NCBI RefSeq assembly: GCF_000308655.1 | Contig: NZ_BAGC01000106.1 | Location: 1-52,716, forward strand | Reading direction: 5' to 3' | Source: Nocardia niigatensis NBRC 100131 | GTDB lineage: Bacteria > Actinomycetota > Actinomycetes > Mycobacteriales > Mycobacteriaceae | Length of the DNA stretch: 52,716 nucleotides | In this document: positions 18,071 to 25,480 of the stretch, one piece after another | Position numbering within the stretch: position 1 is the stretch's first letter | Layout: every line of letters starts with the position of its first letter | Notes under the pieces: model-generated | Databases searched by the model: none | What the model saw: only the letters and a program-made list of their open reading frames with translations | What the model was told of the DNA's origin: nothing | Made by a program: the position numbers and the translations under genes

Positions 18071-18448
18071 ATGACCAAATCACGCTTGACACAGGTAGTC
18101 TCGACCGCCATGACCGCCCTCGGGCTGGCTGGCGCCAGTCTGGTCATCGGGGCCCCGCCGGCCCAAGCCAGGAATCCGCTCGACGTCGGCGACATCCCGG
18201 AGTACTACGACTTCTGCAAGGAGAATCCCCCGAACCCGCAGGGCGAAATCCTGGGTTTCCAGTCGGTCTACAAGACGGCCATCGCCAAACCCGAGGGGGT
18301 GACCTGCCAGCACTACCACGGCTATGAGGGATGGTTCGTCCCGAAGGTGTGGGAGACCTACTACAGCTGGGACCAGGTCTGCCGCATGCGAGGACTGGGC
18401 CAGCACGGGCGGCTCGACAGCAAGGGGATTCCGCACTGCTCCAAATAG
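18071..18448 (+). CDS. Small secreted protein with four cysteines (125 aa)
   Basis: ATG 18071 follows AGAAGGAGCGCA. Residues 1-34 form a Sec signal peptide (basic n-region, TALGLAGASLVIG core, cleavage after AQA). The mature part of about 91 residues has four cysteines (FCKEN, VTCQH, QVCRM, PHCSK), enough for two disulfides, and many aromatic residues (IPEYYDF, QHYHGYEGWF, YYSWDQ). No family is recognised, although small Cys-containing secreted proteins of this type are common in Nocardia. The control segment upstream is shared with the microprotein gene, suggesting joint regulation by the neighbouring two-component system. Confidence 0.8.
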   Translation: MTKSRLTQVVSTAMTALGLAGASLVIGAPPAQARNPLDVGDIPEYYDFCKENPPNPQGEILGFQSVYKTAIAKPEGVTCQHYHGYEGWFVPKVWETYYSWDQVCRMRGLGQHGRLDSKGIPHCSK

Positions 18449-18512
18449 ATCGGCGTTTGCGCACGTCCAGCACGGCGAAAGCGACGAGAACAAACGGCCC
18501 CAGACGGGATAA

Positions 18513-18764
18513 GGGGATAGTGGCGCAACCGCTCGGTATCCGGCGCTAGTGGCGAAATGTGCTGTAGTGCAACAGGATTCCAGGTCGCATGGACATTCGC
18601 GTGAAATCCGGCGCTAAGGCCGTTACCGCAGATAATTTCGGCACTATCTGTGGTAGCTCGATGTGCGACCTGCGGAAACGTGGTCCGCGCAGCGGCGCGA
18701 CTCGGTGAGTTATCTGTGGTAGTGGTGCAACCGCCGGATTCCGGACAGTTGCACCACTACCCCC
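18513..18764. mobile_element. 252-bp Tn3-derived miniature element (TIME-like)
   Basis: The left end begins GGGGATAGTGGCGCAACCGC (18513); the right end, read in reverse from 18764, begins GGGGGTAGTGGTGCAACTGT. Both are about 40 bp and match the Tn3-type ends at 11571 and 35635. The interior has no gene but holds paired ACCGCAGATAA / TTATCTGYGGTA-type motifs (18640s-18710s) that recur at 35670-35775 and look like a resolution site. Flanking 5-bp sequences (GATAA, GGATC) do not match, so no target duplication is seen. The rest of 18449-18969 shows no gene. Confidence 0.7.
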
Positions 18765-18969
18765 GGATCGGACGGGAGGGCGGGCCGTTGGCGCTGTATA
18801 CCGTTCGAGGAGCAGATATTTCGCGGGTGAGCTACTCTCTGGCAAGGATGACGCCGTCGAGCGCGAGCGGTGGTGTCCCGATGCTCGGATACGGCTGGGA
18901 GGACACCGGCGTTCGAGCTCGGCCGAGATCTCGTACCCCACCCCCCGGCCGCCCTAGCGAAAGTTTCCA

Positions 18970-20016
18970 GTGAAGCCCTCCCGAATATATTCGATGCTGG
19001 CGTCTGTCGCCTTCGTAGTCGCCCCGCTGTCACTGGTGATGATGGTGGTTAGTTCTGTCGTCTATCTCTTCTCCGGCGACGGTAACGGCGTCATTGCGAG
19101 CACGCCCGGGAGCAGCCATTGGCTGATCATGACGGGATTCGAGTGGTTCCTGCTTGCGGTGGCAGCCGGGGTGGCCGGATTCGTTCTGTCTGGCATCAGC
19201 GCCCGGCTGGGAAAGGCGGAGCGGGCGCAGGAACAGGCGGCGCGCGAAATCGTCGCGGCCGCCGATCGGAAAGCGCAGGAAAAGGCGTGGGCCGAGGCGG
19301 AGCGTCGGCGGATACAACAGGAACTGAACGACACGGTGCGGGACGCCAATCGCAGCGCGAGTAGCGCGCTCGACCGGCTGCCGGGGCATCTGCAAGCAGC
19401 GATGGATTTCCTCGGCCAGGCCGAAATCGACTGGAAAGAGCGGGTTTACAACCCGTTTTGGTCGTCGATCGAGGGCTGCACGGTGAAACTGTCCGATTTC
19501 AAGGACGATGTGGAAACCATCGAATCGAGCGCGAATCGCTATCTCGCCGCGGCGCCACGAATCGAGGGTCTGGTCCCGCCGTTCTCGGTCTCTGAGGTTT
19601 CGGTGGCGGCGCTGGACGCTTACGAGGGCATCTACGACGCGCTCGCGAAGATGACGCGCCGCGCGCTCGGCGACATCGAATTCGCCACCATTTTCGAGGC
19701 GTGGCGCGGGAACGCGATCATGGAGAAGGGTTTCTCCGGCCTGCGCGCCGCTGTCACCCAGATGGGTACGGCGATCGCCGGCGAGCTGTCCACCCTGCGG
19801 TCCTCGATCGACCAGCTCGGTCGAAGCGTTCACTCCGGTTTGAGTGATATCTCAGCGGTTGTCCGTGGGCAATCGGCCGCCCTCGCCGACCAGTCCGCAG
19901 CCATGTCCCAGTTCCACGAGGAGAACATGCAGTTCGAGCGTGACCGAGCTCGTCGCGAACAGATCGTGGTCGACCAGATCAGATACATGCGCATCGATCA
20001 GAAATATCGCCGGTGA
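18970..20016 (+). CDS. Membrane-anchored coiled-coil protein (348 aa)
   Basis: The frame from GTG 18970 encodes two N-terminal transmembrane helices (about residues 8-33 and 50-73). A highly charged helical segment follows (AERAQEQAAREIVAAADRKA and beyond), then a soluble part with repeated helices to residue 348. A C-terminal stretch (SSIDQLGRSVHSGLSDISAV then Gln/Asp-rich repeats) also looks coiled-coil. No catalytic motif is seen. The ribosome site is weak. The next gene on the same strand encodes a nuclease-like protein 305 bp later, so they may form a unit, such as a sensor in the membrane with a cytoplasmic effector; this is inference only. Confidence 0.75.
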   Translation: MKPSRIYSMLASVAFVVAPLSLVMMVVSSVVYLFSGDGNGVIASTPGSSHWLIMTGFEWFLLAVAAGVAGFVLSGISARLGKAERAQEQAAREIVAAADRKAQEKAWAEAERRRIQQELNDTVRDANRSASSALDRLPGHLQAAMDFLGQAEIDWKERVYNPFWSSIEGCTVKLSDFKDDVETIESSANRYLAAAPRIEGLVPPFSVSEVSVAALDAYEGIYDALAKMTRRALGDIEFATIFEAWRGNAIMEKGFSGLRAAVTQMGTAIAGELSTLRSSIDQLGRSVHSGLSDISAVVRGQSAALADQSAAMSQFHEENMQFERDRARREQIVVDQIRYMRIDQKYRR

Positions 20017-20321
20017 GCAGCTCCCGAATTCCAGACCGCTACCGCGCTCGAGCGCAACTCAGCCGGTGACGGTCAGGTAGATCAGCAGGATGTTCAGGAC
20101 TCCCGCCGCACCCGACCACACGAAGCTGCCTGCGTGTTGCAACGTTCCAGCCCTCGTTACCCGGACCCGACACCGGGATGTATGGCCAGGACAACGCGAC
20201 GTGATTTCCCGACACGCCGCAGATACCCACTAGGTTGCAGGAGATACGGGACCAATCAGGGGCGGTGACGTTGCCGACGCCATCGGGCGTCGTGTCGACC
20301 TGCAGTGGGAGGATTACGAGT

Positions 20322-21590
20322 TTGAGCGTGTATGGCGTGAACCCGCCGCCATGCGTCATTGTCCTGGGCGCCGAGGCCGAGAACGACCAAGTGACACCCA
20401 TCGTTTCGAAGTACGCGAAGACTATCCGTGGCGGTCTTGACCCGCAGCCGCGCTGGTTGAGCTGGGACGCGGTGGTGGCAATCGGTTATCCCCACCTACC
20501 ACTGGACACTGCCCTTCGCGTAGTTCAGGTAGGTGGTGGCCAAGCCGCCGGTGCGTATGTCCAGCGGTCCAGTACACGGACCATGTACCACTATCCCCGG
20601 CGATACATTGAGCCCGGGCATGAGCTGGTCATCCCTGCGAACCTGAGTGACGCGCGGAGGGATCTCGTGAAGCGCCACCTGATCCCAGCCCTCCCGGATG
20701 CCCCGTCCAACCGCAGCGTGTTCCATCGTCCACCAGGTGCTGACGACGATAACTGGGTCCCGATACTCGAGAACGCGGATGGCAACGCGATCGCTGTGAT
20801 CTACCGTCCGCACGCGGGCGCGAGCGAGGTGTGGTACCTGCCGGAAGAGGCAATCGACATATTGGATCCGGCGCTCCATCTCGCATTCGGGGAGTGGAAC
20901 AGTCAGGACCCGAAGCGATTTCCATCGTCACCGAAGTGGACGTCCGATGTCCGATGGATGTCCGCGCATCAGCAGAAGCAGATCGAGGCTGTGCGCGCCG
21001 AAATCGAGGAAGCGCGAGAGCAGGTAGTGCTCCTGACCGCGAGCATCGAATTCGGCGAGGTGAAGCTTGACGAGCTGATGAGAGACGCGGAGCAGTCGCC
21101 TCAGCGACGGCTGTTGACAGACAACGACGATTCCCTGGTCGAGGCCGTGATGTATGCGTTGAGGAAGTTCGGCTTCGTGGTGGTCGATCTCGACAAGCAG
21201 TTGAGTGAGGGTGAGCCTCGAATGGGTGATTTGTCGGTGTCCGATGAGGATTGGACCGCGATCGCCGAGGTCAAGGGATACACGAAGGGCGCGAAATCGA
21301 ACGACCTGCTGACGGTCGGACGACATCGCCGCGTCTACGAGAAGAAGCACGGGGACGTACAGCGCATGTGGTACGTCGCCAACCCATTTCGGCTGGACAG
21401 CCCCGACGGACGGCCGAAGATCCTCGACGGTGCCGACGAGCACATCGCGGACTTCGCGCACGACGATGGATCGGTGATCGACACCCGAGACCTGTTCGAC
21501 CTACTCAAGCGGGTTGACACAGGCGATCTCACCCCAGAATCCGCACGAGAAGCCCTGAAAGAGGCGAAGGGCCGATTGCAGCTCGATTGA
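20322..21590 (+). CDS. PD-(D/E)XK nuclease-like protein
   Basis: TTG 20322 is chosen because GGGAGG lies 9 bases upstream and the product then starts LSVYGVNPPPCVIVLGAEAE (422 residues); TTG 20235 would add 29 residues. The N-terminal 230 residues have mixed strands with no recognised domain. A coiled coil follows (QQKQIEAVRAEIEEAREQVV). The C-terminal domain reads DSLVEAVMYALRKFGFVVV, then MGDLSV and a diagnostic AIAEVKGYTKGAKSNDLL. This is the order of a restriction-like fold: helix, Asp after a strand, then E-x-K. The E-V-K motif and preceding Asp are the expected metal ligands. Such domains at the end of larger proteins are frequent in defence effectors and DNA repair proteins; the exact role is unknown. 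Confidence 0.75.
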   Translation: MSVYGVNPPPCVIVLGAEAENDQVTPIVSKYAKTIRGGLDPQPRWLSWDAVVAIGYPHLPLDTALRVVQVGGGQAAGAYVQRSSTRTMYHYPRRYIEPGHELVIPANLSDARRDLVKRHLIPALPDAPSNRSVFHRPPGADDDNWVPILENADGNAIAVIYRPHAGASEVWYLPEEAIDILDPALHLAFGEWNSQDPKRFPSSPKWTSDVRWMSAHQQKQIEAVRAEIEEAREQVVLLTASIEFGEVKLDELMRDAEQSPQRRLLTDNDDSLVEAVMYALRKFGFVVVDLDKQLSEGEPRMGDLSVSDEDWTAIAEVKGYTKGAKSNDLLTVGRHRRVYEKKHGDVQRMWYVANPFRLDSPDGRPKILDGADEHIADFAHDDGSVIDTRDLFDLLKRVDTGDLTPESAREALKEAKGRLQLD

Positions 21591-21684
21591 TACGGGCCCG
21601 GTTTCTATCGGTGGGAGCCGGTCGGGTGGATGGAAGTGCTCGAACTTCCCGGGTCTCGGGTAGCCCACAGCTTCTGTGCCCGGC

Positions 21685-22245
21685 TCAGCTGCTGACGGTG
21701 TCGGCGCGGAGGTAGCTGTAGACGGTTTCGCGGCTGACGCCGAATTCCTTGGCCAGCAACGACTTCGACTCACCAGCTGCGGCGCGCTCGCGTAGTTGGC
21801 CGGCCTGGGCGTCGGTGAGGGCGGGTTTGCGGCCGGTGTAGGCGCCGCGGGCCTTGGCCGCGGCGATGCCTTCGCGCTGTCGTTCGAGGATCAGCGAGCG
21901 TTCGAACTCGGCGAAGGCACCCATCACGCTCAGCAGCAGTGTCGCCATCGGCGAGTCCTCGCCGGTGAAGGTCAGGTTCTCCTTCACGAACTCGACCCGC
22001 ACGCCCTTGCCGGTGAGCAGCCGGACGAGGCGGCGCAGGTCGTCGAGGTTGCGAGCGAGCCGGTCCATCGAGTGCACGAGGACGGTGTCACCATCGCGGA
22101 CGAAGGCCAGCATCTCGTCCAGCTTCGGCCGCGTGGTGTCCTTTCCCGACGCCTTGTCGATGAAGGTGCGTTCGACCTCGATCCCGTCGAGCTGTCGCAC
22201 GGTGTTCTGATCAACCGAACTCACCCGGATATAGCCGACCCGCAT
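21685..22245 (-). CDS. Serine recombinase (resolvase/invertase, Tn3 type)
   Basis: This 186-residue site-specific recombinase has the N-terminal catalytic domain MRVGYIRVSSVDQN (nucleophile Ser9 by family position), the HSMDRLARNLDDLRRLV Arg motif and ERSLILERQREGIAAAKARG. The C-terminal HTH reads SKSLLAKEFGVSRETVYSYL. The length is normal. ATG 22245 follows GAGAGGG at 6-base spacing. It may resolve plasmid multimers or be the survivor of a Tn3 transposon whose ends are seen elsewhere in this window. Its crossover site is probably in the adjacent 22246-22330 stretch, which has TGTC/GACA-type half sites, but I could not define it. Confidence 0.92.
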   Translation of the reverse strand: MRVGYIRVSSVDQNTVRQLDGIEVERTFIDKASGKDTTRPKLDEMLAFVRDGDTVLVHSMDRLARNLDDLRRLVRLLTGKGVRVEFVKENLTFTGEDSPMATLLLSVMGAFAEFERSLILERQREGIAAAKARGAYTGRKPALTDAQAGQLRERAAAGESKSLLAKEFGVSRETVYSYLRADTVSS

Positions 22246-22755
22246 TACCGACCCTCTCTCACGCTCAAACTGTCAAGATGAACTCTGAGAGCCTACCGTA
22301 CAGGTGTCAGGAAATTAGGAATCCGACTTCAATCTGACGCATTCCGGCCCGGTCGGCGTTGTGGTGCTGGGGTCTACCCCAAAACGACAGCCACGCATGC
22401 ATTCAGAGAGGGTCGCGCCAGCCGGTTCGGTCAGCGCGGTATGGCGGTAGCGGATCGTTGAGATGTCATGTGGCTCACGCTATATAGGCGGCCAGGATGT
22501 AATTCGGGTGCCGGTCGAGGTTGGTGCGGCGCGGTCGTAGCGCGTCGCGACATGCGGATCAGCGTGGCGGACCACATGGACATCGCACAGGTCCACGTCG
22601 GCCGATTCGATCACCGATTCAGCATCTCGCGCGGCGCTTGGTCGGCGTGATAGATCCGTTTAGACCTGTTCTCCGCGAACATGTTACGTCTCACGTTCAG
22701 ATAGGGAGCGCGGAGAAGCGCCGACCGGTGCCGGTCCTTACCGAAAGATCAACCC
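22246..22755. other. Intergenic region between resolvase and S1 peptidase genes
   Basis: This 510-bp region is free of convincing genes. The first 85 bp, AT-richer than the surroundings, probably hold the resolvase promoter and recombination site. I see no terminator or repeat of note in the rest. Confidence 0.45.
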
Positions 22756-23454
22756 TTGCAGTATCGAGTCAGACTTGCGCGGCTTCTGCTTGCCTCGGCC
22801 ATGGCCGTCGGCCTGGGCGGCGCGGTGTCCGCGACCGGGGCCGCCGAACCTCCATCACTGGGGAAGGTGGCCGCGCCCGGCATGACGATCTCTACCGACA
22901 CCCAAACCTGTGCGCTCGGCGCGGTCGGAACGATCGGCGGAATCGTCAGCGGTGCACAGTACGGTGTGACCGCGGCCCACTGCTTTGAAGACGGCAAGCC
23001 CGTTTATGGCGGTAGTAAGCAAAAACCGTGGTTGCTCGGCCATTACGAGAAGGGTTTCGGCACCGACTCCTCGCCGGCAGAGCTTGGTTTCGCGTTGATC
23101 CGGCTCGAACCGGACGTGTTCATGCGCGCGTTCCTGCCTGACGAGACCGTAATAAACACTGCCGACACCGCCGCCTCGCCCGGGCAAGAGGTCTGCCACA
23201 TCGGATACGGCACCGGCTGGAACTGCGGCACCGTAACTACGGTCGCTGACGCCTACTTCAAAACCAACTTCCCCTCCGACCACGGCGACTCTGGCGGCGT
23301 CGTGTACCACAAGACCTCAAACAAGACCGTCGACTTCCTCGGCATCCTCATCGGCCGCACTGACGACGGCCAAGCCCTGATTGAAACTGCGACCCATCTG
23401 CAGTCGTTGATCTCCGCCCATGCTGGCGGCCAATTCGACTGGTACACCGAATGA
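22756..23454 (+). CDS. Secreted S1 (chymotrypsin-like) peptidase homologue
   Basis: The 232-residue product starts at TTG 22756, because the frame from there gives a proper signal peptide (RVRLAR then LLLASAMAVGLGG, cleavage near ATGA-AEPP). The His motif (GVTAAHC) and Ser motif (HGDSGGVVY) are intact, with Cys pairs expected for the family. The usual catalytic Asp in the strand before the central loop is not obvious: the sequence is AELGFALIRL, with Gly at the aligned position and Glu two residues earlier. Either the acid is shifted or activity is reduced. Nocardia and Mycobacterium encode many such small secreted peptidases. The next gene follows directly and is also secreted. Confidence 0.85.
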   Translation: MQYRVRLARLLLASAMAVGLGGAVSATGAAEPPSLGKVAAPGMTISTDTQTCALGAVGTIGGIVSGAQYGVTAAHCFEDGKPVYGGSKQKPWLLGHYEKGFGTDSSPAELGFALIRLEPDVFMRAFLPDETVINTADTAASPGQEVCHIGYGTGWNCGTVTTVADAYFKTNFPSDHGDSGGVVYHKTSNKTVDFLGILIGRTDDGQALIETATHLQSLISAHAGGQFDWYTE

Positions 23455-23483
23455 CTCACCGATCTACACGCGTGAAGGAACAC

Positions 23484-23828
23484 ATGCTCTCCCCCAGGCT
23501 CGGCCTCACCCTGCTCACCATTGCCAGCGCGCTCACCGCTCTCACCTGCCTGGTGCAAGCACCGGCTGCCCATGCCGACTTCGGGCCCGGCTGGCGGTAT
23601 GAGTGCTATCCCGGTGAAGGGTCCAAGCCCCTGCCGCATCAGGGCATTGCGCAGAAGAAGTGCCGGGCGATCGACGACGCGCCCGAACAGGGCCAGGTCG
23701 GACGCGTGTATCTAGAGAAGAACTACTACGGCCTCGTCCTTGTTACTACCTGCGCCAGCGCGGTAGTGCGGATCGGTGTACCGGACGTGGAGTACGAACT
23801 GATCGGCAGCGACTGCCACAACGCCTAG
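23484..23828 (+). CDS. Small secreted hypothetical protein (114 aa)
   Basis: ATG 23484 is preferred over 23451 because AAGGA lies 6 bases upstream and the signal peptide then starts correctly (MLSPRLGLTLLTIASALTAL, cleavage after AHA before DFGPG). The mature part of about 77 residues has four cysteines (YECYP, KKCRA, TTCAS, SDCHN) and strand-rich segments. It follows the S1 peptidase gene by 29 bp and may be cotranscribed; an inhibitor or partner of that peptidase is possible but not shown. No family is recognised. Confidence 0.75.
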   Translation: MLSPRLGLTLLTIASALTALTCLVQAPAAHADFGPGWRYECYPGEGSKPLPHQGIAQKKCRAIDDAPEQGQVGRVYLEKNYYGLVLVTTCASAVVRIGVPDVEYELIGSDCHNA

Positions 23829-24060
23829 AACTCGACTGCGCGTTGTTTCACAGACCGATTCCGGTGCGTTCCAGAACGGCCACGTTCCAGAATGCGCTGG
23901 AATCGGCTATGAGCGGACGTTCTGCGCCGCACCAGGTTCCCCAAGTAGGCACTCACCGTCAGGTACGAGCTGAGACGCTGGCAGGTCATTCGCCTGTATC
24001 GTGATGCGGGCGACCCCAGCCAGTCACTTGGTGCGGGCCAGGGTCTCAGGGGATCGGGGA

Positions 24061-24231
24061 TTACTGCACGACCTTATCGAGAAACAGCAGTGTCACGCCG
24101 AATGCACCGCCGCCGGCCAGGACGCCCGCTGCGGCGTGTTGACCGGAGTAGACGGTCAACAGCCCCGCGGCTACGGCCACGACCAGGGAGATAGCCACGA
24201 GCACGAGTGTGCGCAGATCCAACATTGCCAC
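24061..24231 (-). CDS. Small two-helix membrane protein (56 aa)
   Basis: GTG 24231, with AAAGGG upstream, begins VAMLDLRTLVLVAISLVVAV, followed by a turn (TVYSGQHAAAG) and a second hydrophobic helix (VLAGGGAFGVTLLFL). This matches a type of very short membrane protein frequent in Streptomyces and relatives, of unknown function. It lies between two genes for secreted proteins on a low-coding stretch. Confidence 0.55.
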   Translation of the reverse strand: MAMLDLRTLVLVAISLVVAVAAGLLTVYSGQHAAAGVLAGGGAFGVTLLFLDKVVQ

Positions 24232-24504
24232 CAAGACCCTTTCCGAGAGAATGCCGAAATCCGTTGTTATTCGGCTGATTTCAGCCTCGGCCACTCGTTC
24301 AGTGACACTCCAGCAATCCATACGGCAATCACCTCAGTCCAAACACCGAGCGCGATCCAAACGCCTATCTCGGCCGGGAAGGTAGTCGTCGCGGGTACGT
24401 CCTGGCGGCCCGGAAAAGCTGGGTCGGACCTTATCGGGCATGCGGGTGCCCACCCCGCATAGTGCGGGGTGGGCAGGATGTCGGTCCCTTTGAAGTTGGT
24501 GATG

Positions 24505-25344
24505 TCACCGGAAGAAGTTGAAGACGTCTCCGCACCCGGTGGCCAGGGTGCCCCAGTAGCCAAGGTTGGGGACGTTGTTCTCCAGGTTCCACTCGTGCTT
24601 GTTGATCTTGGGGGCGTAGTCGGCGTGGCAGTCGAACTGGTTGCGCAGGCTCCAGTACAGATCACCACTCCAGTTGGCGTGCATATAGCGGTAGAGCTCG
24701 TCGAAGGCGGCTTGCTTGTCGATGGTGGCCTTGTCGTATCCGCACGCAGTGGGTATCACGTGCAGCGACTGCACACCATTCGCCCGGGGGATCCATTGGG
24801 CGGTGGCGATGAAGCTGGAGCAGGGCAGTTTGGTCTTCTGCTCCACCACCTTCGGGTCGGCGTGCGGGTCTTGGGCGCCGTGGGCGTGCTGGGGGACGTA
24901 GTCTTTGCAGTTCGGGATGCCGGGTGTCCAGCCGTCGTGGTCGGTCTTGATGAACGCGTTGGGCAGCCACGCGCCGGTGTCGAGACGCTCCCACACGTCA
25001 ATGGTCTTATCCCCGTTGGACACCGGCTGACCGATGCCTTCGCACACAATGGTCACTTTCGCGCCGTCGGGCAGGGCCTTGCCGACTTGACCGGAACCCA
25101 TCGACGGCGCGCTCTGCGGATAGATGCCGATCTTGGTCCAAGCCACGGGGTACTGGGCATCGGCGTGCGCGGTGGGCGTCGTGACCGCGGCCCCGGCGAC
25201 AGCGATCGCGATGGCAGAAGCGAACACCAGCGCGCCACGTGCCCAGCGGAGCGAGCGCGCCACCCGCCGTCGTGCCGGACCCGCTATCTCCGCTCCCGCC
25301 CCCGAGGTGCCGCTGCGGTAGGGGGAGGGATGAATGTTGTTCAT
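24505..25344 (-). CDS. Secreted hypothetical protein with SH3-like segment (279 aa)
   Basis: ATG 25344 gives a long basic n-region and a hydrophobic core (GALVFASAIAIAVAGAAVTT) with cleavage after AHA. The first mature segment (YPVAWTKIGIYPQSAPSMG then VTIVCEGIGQPVSN and DVWERLDTGAWLPNAFI) looks like an SH3b-type repeat, common in cell-wall-targeted proteins. The second half is Cys- and aromatic-rich and ends GDVFNFFR. The frame is open further upstream, but that part is antisense to the nSTAND gene and I reject it. The gene is divergent from the nSTAND gene, with starts 136 bp apart, so they may share a control region. Confidence 0.8.
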   Translation of the reverse strand: MNNIHPSPYRSGTSGAGAEIAGPARRRVARSLRWARGALVFASAIAIAVAGAAVTTPTAHADAQYPVAWTKIGIYPQSAPSMGSGQVGKALPDGAKVTIVCEGIGQPVSNGDKTIDVWERLDTGAWLPNAFIKTDHDGWTPGIPNCKDYVPQHAHGAQDPHADPKVVEQKTKLPCSSFIATAQWIPRANGVQSLHVIPTACGYDKATIDKQAAFDELYRYMHANWSGDLYWSLRNQFDCHADYAPKINKHEWNLENNVPNLGYWGTLATGCGDVFNFFR

Positions 25345-25480
25345 TCCGTGCTCCAGTTCGTGCTGGGTGTTTGTAGGGTCAGCAACGACTTTTCGGCATG
25401 TCTGGACCGACACGCCAGCAGTCCAAACAGGTCCAATCATCGCGGTCACCAGCGCTGGCGATGCGTGCAAGAATCCCGTC

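Noticed and set aside
20039..20401. 120-codon minus-strand frame before the nuclease gene
   Set aside because: No initiation signals and it overlaps the start of the better supported nuclease gene.
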